From: Flavobacteriales bacterium UBA7325
GTDB lineage: Bacteria > Bacteroidota > Bacteroidia > Flavobacteriales_D > Crocinitomicaceae
Assembly (NCBI GenBank): GCA_002471375.1
Contig: DKPV01000014.1
Location: forward strand, 1-9,286
DNA length: 9,286 bases
Reading direction: 5' to 3'
Shown: positions 1-6,263 of the stretch, one piece after another
Layout: every line of letters starts with the position of its first letter
Position numbering within the stretch: the first letter of the stretch is position 1
Position numbers and translations under genes: made by a program
The notes under the pieces: model-generated
Seen by the model: the letters and a program-made list of their open reading frames with translations, nothing else
Told to the model about the DNA's origin: nothing
The model's database searches: none

Positions 1-1
1 T

Positions 2-640
2 GCTTTTATGATTCTTACATCACTCGGTATTGGGGTGTACTTCGTGCTCTTCTTTCAGGTGTTCAATGTTCACGAATATTACCTGATTAACTTGCTTGTG
101 ATCATTCCATTAATGACTTTGTTGATATTGCATTTCCTCAAAAAGAATCATGTCTCGATTTTTAATTCTAAAGCTTTTAAAGTGACGGCCAGTATTGGTC
201 TTCTATTCTTGATCTATTCTGCAGGCGTGAGGACCCAAGTCAAATATGATGTTGGCCCAAGTTGGATAAAAAATTCAGCTGTCCTTGACAAACCTGAGGT
301 AGAGTTTTGGCAGTGGTACCATTGGAATTACGGAAACACCTACAAAGAGCTTGAAACGATAGAGCCATACCTCGAGAGCCTCGGAATTGGAAAGAAGGAC
401 AAGGTAATTTCTATGCCTGATGGTAGTATCACAATTACTCTTAATCTAATGAACCGCAATGGTTATAATGATTATGGTTACCACCATATCCCAAAAAAAG
501 AAAGAATAGAAAAACAAATTGAGTGGGGAGCAAAATATTTAGTGGTCAATGATACCTCCATTCTAGGTGAGGACTACATGCAGCCATTTATTTTAAATAA
601 AATTGGTGCTACTGAACACGTTTTCATCTACAAGTTGTAG
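2..640 (+). CDS. C-terminal part of a GT39-like membrane glycosyltransferase (5' end outside window)
   Basis: The reading frame is open to the left edge (GCT TTT precede the ATG at 8), so this is the 3' end of a longer gene and that ATG is probably an internal methionine. The visible part has hydrophobic, probably membrane-spanning segments at about residues 1-19, 24-44 and 58-72 counted from that ATG. The motif VHEYYLI lies between the first two. A soluble tail of about 135 residues follows, with the pattern DKVISMPDGS, LNLMNRNGYNDYG, EWGAKYLVVND and a final FIYKL. Multi-span N-terminus plus this kind of tail is typical of Bacteroidota ArnT/PMT-like proteins, which move sugars from a lipid carrier onto an acceptor on the outer face of the inner membrane. 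The catalytic N-terminal loops are not in the window, so substrate and activity cannot be judged. The stop TAG lies 9 bp from the end of the convergent pseudogene. The family assignment comes from the tail pattern and is moderately sure. Confidence 0.68.
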   Translation, partial: AFMILTSLGIGVYFVLFFQVFNVHEYYLINLLVIIPLMTLLILHFLKKNHVSIFNSKAFKVTASIGLLFLIYSAGVRTQVKYDVGPSWIKNSAVLDKPEVEFWQWYHWNYGNTYKELETIEPYLESLGIGKKDKVISMPDGSITITLNLMNRNGYNDYGYHHIPKKERIEKQIEWGAKYLVVNDTSILGEDYMQPFILNKIGATEHVFIYKL

Positions 641-649
641 TCTCTTTTC

Positions 650-1081
650 TTAGTCAAAAATTACCTGGAGCGTCTCCCTTTTCTCATTCCTTAGTACGAC
701 CACATCGGTTGTATCTCCCTTTTCAACTAGATTGAGGGCGTCGACATAACCTCCGACGATATACAATGTGCTATCTCTCTGAATAAACTGTTGATTGGTG
801 GACTGGAGCTGCTCAAACAGAGGCGTTGAAAGCGTATTCAGCCCAGCTAGCCAGGTTTGATCCGTTACCGGATCTATCACAAATACATTCTGATTGTTAT
901 CTGACTCTTGAAAAGTCGCAAAAGGCTGACGTTGATGCAATCCATCAATTCTTCCACCGATTATCACTCATTTATGGTCGGAAGTCATTCCCCATGAATA
1001 GGAGTGAATTCCCGGTTCTGAGAACATTCCATTAGGAAAGTTTTCTTCTCGTGTCAATGAGATTAAATCACTTGGTGTTAC
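650..1081 (-). pseudogene. Decayed kelch-like gene fragment with in-frame TGA and foreign tail
   Basis: On the minus strand one frame of 144 codons runs from 1081 to the TAA at 650, interrupted only by TGA at 970-968. Before the TGA it reads EPGIHSYSWGMTSDHK and after it VIIGGRIDGLHQRQPFATF, then DNNQNVFVIDP, LQSTNQQF and LYIVGGY. From memory this matches the first ~100 residues of a Bacteroidota secreted kelch-like family, in which the interrupted position is normally tryptophan (K-W-x-I-x-GGR); a single TGG-to-TGA change explains it. No ATG or signal peptide precedes it: the readable frame begins 1 nt after the SCO stop codon, so the 5' end appears lost. After IVGGY the kelch pattern stops and 31 residues follow (VDALNLVEKGD, VVVLRNEKRETL, QVIFD) that resemble the last strands of a PDZ domain, suggesting a deletion fused two genes. 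The stretch after the TGA could in theory be read from GTG at 967, but would give only 105 residues without export signal. I regard it as non-functional. Confidence 0.72.
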
Positions 1082-1082
1082 T

Positions 1083-1745
1083 TTATTCTTTCTCGTCCAA
1101 CACTCGTTGAATATCCTCAATTAAGGTGGTCACCTCCACCTTACTTGTGCCATCGTAGTATCCGCGGATTCTTTTTTGCCTATCAACAAGAACAAAATTA
1201 TTGGTATGAATGAAGTCACTTCCTGCATCGCCTAAATTTTGTGCTTCAGCGGGCTTCAACATAAAAAAGGATTTTCGAGCTACCTCATACAGCTTAGCTT
1301 TTGAACCTGTAAGGAAATGCCATTGACCATCTTGAGCACCGTGTCCGATGGCGTATCTTTTCATTTGTTCCACCGTGTCAATCTCAGGATCGACAGTAAA
1401 GCTCAAAATTTTAACCTCTTCATTGCTTGAGTAGGCGAACTGAACCCGTTTCATTTGTTCGTTCATCTTTGGGCAAATAGTTCCACATGTAGTAAAGAAA
1501 TACTCTGCAACAAAAACTTTTCCTTCGATCTCTTTCTGAGTTATTAACTCATTATTCTGATTTTTGAACGCGAAATTTCCGATCTTATGTCCCATTCCAA
1601 TTCGAAGCATTTCCGGATCCACCATCTCTTCCTCGAGATCAACAGGATTGATTATTGGAAGTCGTTCTACGTTAGGCTCAATGATAAAATAGGATACCGT
1701 TATTCCGATTACAAAAACCACTAAAAGACCTACAATCCATCTCAT
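1083..1745 (-). CDS. SCO1/SenC family copper chaperone, membrane-anchored
   Basis: This encodes a 220-residue thioredoxin-fold protein of the SCO1/SenC/PrrC family, which delivers copper to the CuA centre of cytochrome c oxidase at the outer face of the inner membrane. Residues 4-22 form a single N-terminal membrane anchor. The copper site is complete: the CxxxC motif in TTCGTICPKM gives Cys87 and Cys91, and the distal histidine is His180 in DFIHTNNFVLVD. The family signature FTVDPEIDT lies at 116-124, and the length is normal. It is divergent from the M42 peptidase gene across 71 bp. The decayed kelch-like frame begins 1 nt after its stop codon. No oxidase subunit gene is in the window, so the link to oxidase assembly comes from the family and not from context. 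A Bacteroidota -7 box ends only 4 nt before the ATG, which suggests a very short or absent 5' leader. The start is supported by the membrane anchor immediately following it. Confidence 0.93.
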   Translation of the reverse strand: MRWIVGLLVVFVIGITVSYFIIEPNVERLPIINPVDLEEEMVDPEMLRIGMGHKIGNFAFKNQNNELITQKEIEGKVFVAEYFFTTCGTICPKMNEQMKRVQFAYSSNEEVKILSFTVDPEIDTVEQMKRYAIGHGAQDGQWHFLTGSKAKLYEVARKSFFMLKPAEAQNLGDAGSDFIHTNNFVLVDRQKRIRGYYDGTSKVEVTTLIEDIQRVLDEKE

Positions 1746-1749
1746 GTTA

Positions 1750-1784
1750 CAAATTTAAAGATTAGACCTATACCTTCTCAAAAA
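1750..1784 (-). promoter_or_regulatory. Candidate promoter of the SCO gene
   Basis: On the minus strand TTTTTG (TTG at 1781-1779) is followed after 21 nt by TAAATTTG (1757-1750), an exact match to the Bacteroidota -7 box TAnnTTTG and within the usual spacing to the -33 TTG. The box ends 4 nt before the SCO ATG, so the transcript would start at or next to the start codon. Not confirmed by transcript data. Confidence 0.5.
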
Positions 1785-1816
1785 TCGTTACTTTTATTCA
1801 TCAAATAAGAAATGAC

Positions 1817-2869
1817 ATGCCAATAAATGTAGACCTCCTAAATAAAATTTGCACAACTCCCGGTGCCCCTGGTTTTGAACAAGAAATTCGCACGCTCGTT
1901 TTAAACGAAATTAGAGACTTAGCGGATGAAGTTGAAGTTGATAATATGGGTAACGTTTACGCTATCAAACGCGGAACAGGTGATAAACGAGTAATGGTTG
2001 GCGCTCACATGGATGAAATTGGTTTTATCGTTACACATATTGACGATAATGGCTTTATCAGATTTCATACGTTGGGAGGATTCGATCCGAAAACCTTAAC
2101 AGCTCAGCGCGTAATCGTACACGGGGAAAAAGACATCATTGGTGTAATGGCATCAAAACCCATTCATGTAATGACTCCGGAGGAGCGTAATAAAATAGCT
2201 AAGACGAAAGACTATTTCATTGACACAGGCATGAGCGCTGAAGAAGTGAAAGAAATTGTTGAAATCGGTAATCCAATCACGCGAGAAAGAGAGTTTATCG
2301 AGATGGGGAATTGTGTAAATGGTAAATCTCTCGATAATCGCCTTGCCGTTTTCATATTAATCGAAACCCTTAGGGATCTCAAGAATAAAGAAATCCCATT
2401 CGATTTATATGGCGTATTTACCGTTCAAGAAGAAGTAGGCATTAGAGGTGCTAACGTTGCTGCACTTCGGATTAATCCAGATTTCGGATTTGGGCTAGAT
2501 ACGACTATCGCCTTTGACTTACCCGGTGCTGCAGCACATGAGAAGATTACTGAATTAGGAAAAGGTACTGCCATAAAAATCATGGACGCAGGAACAATTT
2601 GTGATTACCGAATGGTGAAGTTCATGAAGGAAACCGCTGACAAGCATAAAATTACATGGCAACCTGAAATCTTAACGGCCGGCGGAACTGATACTTCGGG
2701 AATTCAACGCATGACTGAAGGAGGGTCAATTGCAGGCGCCGTATCTATTCCAACCCGAAACTTACATCAGGTGATTGAGATGGCAGATAAAGATGACATT
2801 CAAGGAAGTATTGACCTATTAACAGCATGTGTTAGTGAACTTGACACATTCGATTGGAGCTTTAAATAG
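1817..2869 (+). CDS. M42 family metallo-aminopeptidase
   Basis: This encodes a cytosolic di-metal peptidase of 350 residues of the M42 family (the tetrahedral aminopeptidases TET/FrvX/YsdC, long annotated as endoglucanase M), which trims amino acids from the N-terminus of peptides. All expected catalytic residues are visible: His64 and Asp66 in GAHMDEIGF, Asp173 in GKSLDNRLA (bridging ligand), Glu205 and Glu206 in VQEEVGIRGA (general base and ligand), Asp228 in FGLDTT, and His317 in PTRNLHQ. The family pattern ILTAGGTDTSGIQ is at 285-297. The length is normal and there is no signal peptide. The ATG at 1817 begins the usual short helix followed by CTTPGAPGFE. A weak -7-like sequence, TACTTTTA at 1789-1796, lies 20 nt upstream without a clear TTG partner. 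The PPK2 gene follows 98 bp downstream on the same strand and could be cotranscribed, though no functional link is obvious. Substrate preference cannot be read from the sequence. Confidence 0.95.
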   Translation: MPINVDLLNKICTTPGAPGFEQEIRTLVLNEIRDLADEVEVDNMGNVYAIKRGTGDKRVMVGAHMDEIGFIVTHIDDNGFIRFHTLGGFDPKTLTAQRVIVHGEKDIIGVMASKPIHVMTPEERNKIAKTKDYFIDTGMSAEEVKEIVEIGNPITREREFIEMGNCVNGKSLDNRLAVFILIETLRDLKNKEIPFDLYGVFTVQEEVGIRGANVAALRINPDFGFGLDTTIAFDLPGAAAHEKITELGKGTAIKIMDAGTICDYRMVKFMKETADKHKITWQPEILTAGGTDTSGIQRMTEGGSIAGAVSIPTRNLHQVIEMADKDDIQGSIDLLTACVSELDTFDWSFK

Positions 2870-2967
2870 GCAAGAATTGCGCGTTTAACGAGAGATTTAT
2901 CGTTTCTCAAGGATTATACGATGGGCGATCTGGTATTGAAATAGACGGGAATGAAGCTGAAATAATT

Positions 2968-3729
2968 ATGTCGTTACTAAATCAACATTCGTCAGCTGGT
3001 CCGTCTTCATGGGATAAAGATGAGATCAAAGATTTAACCAAAGCTCTTCTAGAAGAAATTCAGGAGTACACCAAACGCTTACATGCAGAATCGAAGCAGA
3101 GTATTCTCGTCGTTCTTCAGGGAATGGACGCTTCAGGTAAGGATGGTTTAACAAGAACCTTATTCGGTAAGACGAGCCCTACTTGGATTGATGTACACTC
3201 TTTCAAGAAGCCTACAGATGAAGAGTTCGCTCATGATTTTCTCTGGCGAATACATAAATGTACACCGAAAAAAGGAATGATTTCGGTTTTCAACCGATCG
3301 CACTACGAAGATATTTTGGTCCCTTCTGTCTTTGGTTATATTGATTCACAGACAATTGATGCGCGCTACGATCAAATTAATCAGTTCGAAAAACACCTCG
3401 AAGCGAATGGGACTAAAGTCATCAAATTCTATTTGAATTTGAGTTCCGAGAAGCAGGAGGAAAAGCTCATGGAACGTATCAATAACAAGGAAAAGCATTG
3501 GAAACACAGCGATGGAGATTGGGAAACTCGAGAACACTGGAATTCCTTTATGGAGGTTTATGAATCTATCTTCAAGCGTTGCAATGACATCCCATGGCAC
3601 ATTATCCCATGTGATAAAAACTGGGCTAAACTCTACAGCGCAGCATTAATTCTGCGGAACCAATTACGGACTATGAATCCTCAATATGGTGGACTAGAAT
3701 CTGAACGATTTGTTCCAGACTATTCGTGA
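2968..3729 (+). CDS. ppk2: PPK2 family polyphosphate:nucleotide phosphotransferase
   Basis: This encodes a one-domain polyphosphate kinase 2 of 253 residues, which transfers phosphate between inorganic polyphosphate and nucleotides in the cytosol. The P-loop GMDASGKDG is at 52-60, the conserved block HDFLWRIHKCTP is at 89-100, the Walker B-type motif FNRSHYEDILV is at 108-118, and the lid region KHWKHSDGDW is at 176-185. The end of the core is marked by HIIPCDKNWAKLYSAALI (211-228). As I recall the subfamilies, NRSHYED, with Glu114 where class I and II enzymes have other residues, is the form seen in class III enzymes that phosphorylate both AMP and ADP; this subclass call is inference. The frame stays open for 34 codons upstream of the ATG, back to the M42 stop, but has no ATG, GTG or TTG there, so 2968 is the best start. 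It ends in TGA, evidence that TGA is a stop codon in this genome. It follows the M42 gene on the same strand. Confidence 0.93.
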   Translation: MSLLNQHSSAGPSSWDKDEIKDLTKALLEEIQEYTKRLHAESKQSILVVLQGMDASGKDGLTRTLFGKTSPTWIDVHSFKKPTDEEFAHDFLWRIHKCTPKKGMISVFNRSHYEDILVPSVFGYIDSQTIDARYDQINQFEKHLEANGTKVIKFYLNLSSEKQEEKLMERINNKEKHWKHSDGDWETREHWNSFMEVYESIFKRCNDIPWHIIPCDKNWAKLYSAALILRNQLRTMNPQYGGLESERFVPDYS

Positions 3730-3856
3730 ACGCATTAAGATATTCCTATCTTATACTAAAATCACATTATGAAACCTTCTGTAACTACGCTTCTGGAGGG
3801 TATTTCCTTCAAATCACGCTTGATAACGGTATTATTCAAACACACAAAATAGTTCG

Positions 3857-4150
3857 TTAGTTCTTATCGAGAACCTTAGGAATTCTAAAATAATCAGAAT
3901 CGCTTTTTGGCGCATTTTTAAGTGCGTCATTCTGAGTTATTGAGTCAACGGCTTCATCCGGTCTCAATCTGTTTATTTCATGGGACATAAAAATTAGTGG
4001 CTCGACATTATCCGTATCAACTTCTTTCAGTTTATCGATGAACGTAATGATCCGCTCCATGTCTCCACGGATAGCATCTTTCGCCTCACCTTCAAACTCT
4101 AATCGAGCAAGATGAGCAATATGATCAACCGTTTCTTCCGTAATCTTCAT
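3857..4150 (-). CDS. gatC: Asp/Glu-tRNA amidotransferase subunit C (GatC)
   Basis: GatC is the small subunit of the GatCAB complex, which converts misacylated Glu-tRNA(Gln) and/or Asp-tRNA(Asn) to the correct amide form in the cytosol; it wraps around and stabilises the GatA amidase. The protein has 97 residues from the ATG at 4150, the usual length. It starts MKITEETVDHIAHLARLEF, the standard first helix of the family, and ends with LRPDEAV and NAPKSDSDYFRIPKVL, the hallmark C-terminal motif. A longer reading from 4165 would add five residues (MYLCF), but those codons overlap an exact -7 promoter box, so I reject that start. gatA and gatB are not adjacent; gatC stands alone between the converging ppk2 gene and a terminator-ended secreted-protein gene, and so appears to have its own promoter. 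Confidence 0.95.
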   Translation of the reverse strand: MKITEETVDHIAHLARLEFEGEAKDAIRGDMERIITFIDKLKEVDTDNVEPLIFMSHEINRLRPDEAVDSITQNDALKNAPKSDSDYFRIPKVLDKN

Positions 4151-4154
4151 GAAG

Positions 4155-4162
4155 CAAAGGTA
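4155..4162 (-). promoter_or_regulatory. Candidate -7 box of gatC
   Basis: On the minus strand TACCTTTG (4162-4155) exactly matches the Bacteroidota -7 consensus TAnnTTTG. It ends 4 nt before the gatC ATG, the same gap as at the SCO gene. The -33 TTG is poor: TTA stands 21 nt upstream and no TTG lies in range. A very short or absent leader is implied. Candidate only. Confidence 0.42.
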
Positions 4163-4198
4163 CAATCCTGCGCCAGAATATCGTAATTTTCTAGCAAT

Positions 4199-4228
4199 AA
4201 AAAAGGCGATAATCTCTTATCGCCTTTT
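4199..4228 (-). terminator. Intrinsic terminator of the DUF2341 T9SS gene
   Basis: Two 12-nt arms, 4201-4212 (AAAAGGCGATAA) and 4217-4228, pair perfectly around a 4-nt loop. On the minus strand the second arm runs into TTTTTTA, giving the U-tract. It begins 18 nt after the stop of the secreted-protein gene ending at 4247 and insulates gatC from read-through. On the plus strand the hairpin has only four T before A-rich DNA, so it works mainly leftwards. Confidence 0.85.
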
Positions 4229-4246
4229 AAAAAAATTCTCAACAAT

Positions 4247-6127
4247 CTAGTCGATCACTATTCGACGCGAATAATTTTCGAAGTTTTTCAATCTTAATAG
4301 ATACGTTCCAGAAGCTAATGCTTTTACGTTGACCACGTTAGTTCCGTTTGTTAGTTCTCCAGTGAGAACTACTTCTCCAGTAATTGTAAGCAGCTCAAAT
4401 GCTTGATCTTCGTCAATAACCAACTCAACCGTTAGCTGCTCATCAGCTGGAACAGGGTAGATTGACATTGATAAAGGATGTAACATATCCACGCTCGCAG
4501 TTGAAACTGAAACCCCAAAACACGTATCATCGATACAACCATCTGCAGACGTAATTGTAAGACAAACAGTATATGTACTATCAGCTGCATACGTGTGAGA
4601 TGGGTTTTCTAAAGTTGAAGTGTTCCCGTCTCCGAGTGTCCATAAATAGGTGTCCCCGTTCGTTGAAGTATTCGTGAAATCAGCATCATGTCCTTGTGTA
4701 ACAGAAGTAAAATCAGCAACAGGAACGGGATAGTAGGTTACCATCATCGTATCATAAGCCATACATCCGTTTGAGTCAATTGCTACAATATCAATTATAC
4801 CTTCTGCTGTGACCGTTTCAGTGTTTGCTGCACCACCTGTGCTCCAAGCGTAAGAATTATGTACCGTTCCAGCGTCAAGAATGATAACTGAATCAGAACA
4901 AGCAGTAATGTCCGTCCCTATCGATACAGGAACTGGTATGAACTCAGTTATTGCAATAGAATCCATACTTACACACCCTGCTGAATCGGTAGCAGTGATC
5001 GTATAAGTACCAACGCTTGATGCAGTTGAAGACTGAACAGTCGGACCATTTGACCATGTGTAACTAACGAAACCAGCACCTGCGTCTAATTGAAGACTAT
5101 CTCCCGAGCAAAAACCTGTGTTCGGTGCTGAAATACTTACAACCATCATTCCTGGTGGAGTTTCCTCAACACCAGAAACAGATGTCGGATCCATCGCAGC
5201 ATATTTTCTTACACGCACCCAGTTCATATCAATAGATCCTGAACCACTTGAAATTCCACCAACGCAAAGGCGCAAATCCTCATCCTTGTTATAAAGTACA
5301 TCTGTACATGGAATGTTCCCAATTGTTGGAAAATCCGCCATAAAATTACCCGTTGAAATCCACGTGAATGACCACAATCCAGCAGTACTCGAATAGGTAA
5401 CCAACGATGAAGCCCAGTTATGACCAGAACAATAATCAGTACCTCCTCCTGAAAGAGAAACGCGCGCTTGCGTTACATCTACCATCAATCCATAAGATTT
5501 TTTTGTCACATCCTTCGCCCAGTACAATCCTGGCCAAGTACCTGTCGTTCCGACAACATCTGATTCAACAGTATAAGCGTCTGACATCGGGAACGTAGCA
5601 TTTGAACCAAGCATTCCTGAACTACCCCATGAGACATTTAAATTACCTGAAGCAAAAGACTCTGTAGTTGTTCCACAAATATTCGAGAATGATGTTTGAG
5701 CGGCACCATCAAAATCTTCAAATAGGTCAAACGTACAAGCTCCATTTGAAGAATCTGCCGCTGCTGTATTTCCATAATACATATAAACTACTGCACTTCC
5801 AGATGCTGGAATGCTATCAACGTTCACCCATACATCCGTTGCAGTTGTGTTTACCCCGGCCTCAATCCAATAACAAAGTTGAGAGCAACACCCTGTTGCC
5901 ATTCTTAAATCAGAAGCATCTAGGTTCATCTTGGCAGCTGAAATTAGCGCTTGTGTATTAACCGTTAATTTCACCTGGTGATTTACAAGTGCAACTGCAT
6001 TCGGGTTAGTAATTGTTATTGGCATTCTGTATTGCCAATTTGGTAAGCACGATTGTGCATTTGAATTAAAGCCGAGCATTCCAAAAAGGAACATCAAAGC
6101 GATAGTTGAGTAACTCTTTCTCATCAT
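4247..6127 (-). CDS. Secreted T9SS protein: DUF2341, Ig-like repeats, PKD, type A sorting domain
   Basis: The 626-residue product is an exported modular protein. A signal peptide covers about residues 1-24 (MMRKS, hydrophobic core, then NSNAQ). Residues 29-130 match DUF2341 (WQYRMPITITNP, YWIEAG, VYMYYGN) and contain a cysteine cluster, GCCSQLC at 79-85. Residues 133-315 look like a concanavalin A-like beta-sandwich ending in the usual WVRVRKYA. Two Ig-like or SprB-type modules follow (about 331-395 and 398-466, each with TWSN or AWST and DSxGC), then a PKD domain at 468-541 (WTLGDGNTST, NPSHTYA). The end is a T9SS type A sorting domain at about 553-626 (SIYPVPADEQLTV, GTYLLRLKN). By family knowledge this domain takes the protein across the outer membrane, where it is removed as the protein is released or attached to the surface. 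The gene is divergent from another T9SS gene with which it shares a leader sequence. The ligand is unknown; adhesion or glycan binding is only a guess. ATG at 6127 or 6124 are both possible starts. Confidence 0.93.
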   Translation of the reverse strand: MMRKSYSTIALMFLFGMLGFNSNAQSCLPNWQYRMPITITNPNAVALVNHQVKLTVNTQALISAAKMNLDASDLRMATGCCSQLCYWIEAGVNTTATDVWVNVDSIPASGSAVVYMYYGNTAAADSSNGACTFDLFEDFDGAAQTSFSNICGTTTESFASGNLNVSWGSSGMLGSNATFPMSDAYTVESDVVGTTGTWPGLYWAKDVTKKSYGLMVDVTQARVSLSGGGTDYCSGHNWASSLVTYSSTAGLWSFTWISTGNFMADFPTIGNIPCTDVLYNKDEDLRLCVGGISSGSGSIDMNWVRVRKYAAMDPTSVSGVEETPPGMMVVSISAPNTGFCSGDSLQLDAGAGFVSYTWSNGPTVQSSTASSVGTYTITATDSAGCVSMDSIAITEFIPVPVSIGTDITACSDSVIILDAGTVHNSYAWSTGGAANTETVTAEGIIDIVAIDSNGCMAYDTMMVTYYPVPVADFTSVTQGHDADFTNTSTNGDTYLWTLGDGNTSTLENPSHTYAADSTYTVCLTITSADGCIDDTCFGVSVSTASVDMLHPLSMSIYPVPADEQLTVELVIDEDQAFELLTITGEVVLTGELTNGTNVVNVKALASGTYLLRLKNFENYSRRIVID

Positions 6128-6143
6128 TTAAAGTGTTTAGGTT
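6128..6143 (-). repeat. Leader element of the DUF2341 gene, mirrored copy of 6264-6279
   Basis: Read on the minus strand, the 16 nt directly before the ATG are AACCTAAACACTTTAA. The opposite gene has AACCTAAACACTTAAA directly before its own ATG: 15 of 16 positions agree, including the first 13 in a row. The element probably fills most of each short 5' leader. The A-rich bases just before the ATG fit the Shine-Dalgarno-independent initiation known in Flavobacteriia. Confidence 0.75.
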
Positions 6144-6155
6144 ATTTATTAGGTG

Positions 6156-6186
6156 CAAAATATGGATTAGTTCCTTAAACGCAAAA
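6156..6186 (-). promoter_or_regulatory. Candidate promoter of the DUF2341 T9SS gene
   Basis: On the minus strand TTTTG (TTG at 6184-6182) is followed after 19 nt by TATTTTG (6162-6156). This is the Bacteroidota -33/-7 pattern with good spacing, but the -7 box lacks one T of TAnnTTTG. It would give a leader of about 25 nt that contains the shared leader element. Confidence 0.45.
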
Positions 6187-6211
6187 CGGTTTTTAGGAAT
6201 GATTAATTATT

Positions 6212-6223
6212 TCTTTGCAAAGA
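6212..6223. promoter_or_regulatory. 12-bp perfect palindrome in the divergent control region
   Basis: TCTTTGCAAAGA reads identically on both strands and lies between the two candidate promoters of the divergent T9SS genes. Such a site could bind a dimeric regulator. No regulator gene is present in the window, and I do not recognise the site, so its role is open. Confidence 0.35.
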
Positions 6224-6244
6224 CGTAATTATTAGGATAGAACA

Positions 6245-6263
6245 GTGTATCTTTGTGATACAC
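6245..6263. promoter_or_regulatory. Inverted repeat GTGTATC-n5-GATACAC over the LamG gene promoter
   Basis: Two perfect 7-bp arms (6245-6251 and 6257-6263) flank TTTGT. The left arm and spacer overlap the -7 box at 6248-6255, and the right arm abuts the shared leader element at 6264. It could be an operator seen as DNA. An RNA hairpin is less likely, because transcription should begin near 6259, inside the right arm. Confidence 0.42.
6248..6255 (+). promoter_or_regulatory. Candidate -7 box of the LamG T9SS gene
   Basis: TATCTTTG is an exact match to TAnnTTTG and stands 24 nt before the ATG at 6280. No TTG lies at the normal -33 distance: the nearest, at 6215-6217, is 30 nt away. This suggests a weak or activator-dependent promoter. 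Confidence 0.5.

Noticed and set aside
968..970. TGA in the kelch remnant read as tryptophan by a changed genetic code
   Set aside because: The ppk2 gene ends in TGA at a normal C-terminus, all other genes use TGG for Trp, and the remnant also lacks a start, so loss of function is simpler.
826..1035. Plus-strand frame of 69 residues
   Set aside because: It lies opposite the kelch-like remnant, whose minus frame gives recognisable family sequence; the plus frame is its shadow.
3346..3600. Minus-strand frame of 84 residues inside ppk2
   Set aside because: It lies opposite the conserved PPK2 core; low-complexity hydrophobic sequence as expected for a shadow.
3736..3753. Hairpin TAAGATA-n4-TATCTTA just after ppk2 as terminator
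   Set aside because: The stem is pure AT except for one G-C pair and there is no T-run on either strand; it is probably chance in AT-rich DNA.
3769..3852. Small plus-strand frame of 27 residues (MKPSVTTLLEGISF...) between ppk2 and gatC
   Set aside because: No promoter box, no recognisable product and a length expected by chance.
5407..5961. Plus-strand frames of 63 and 97 residues opposite the DUF2341 gene
   Set aside because: They lie entirely inside a well-supported minus-strand gene and show no domain or start signal.
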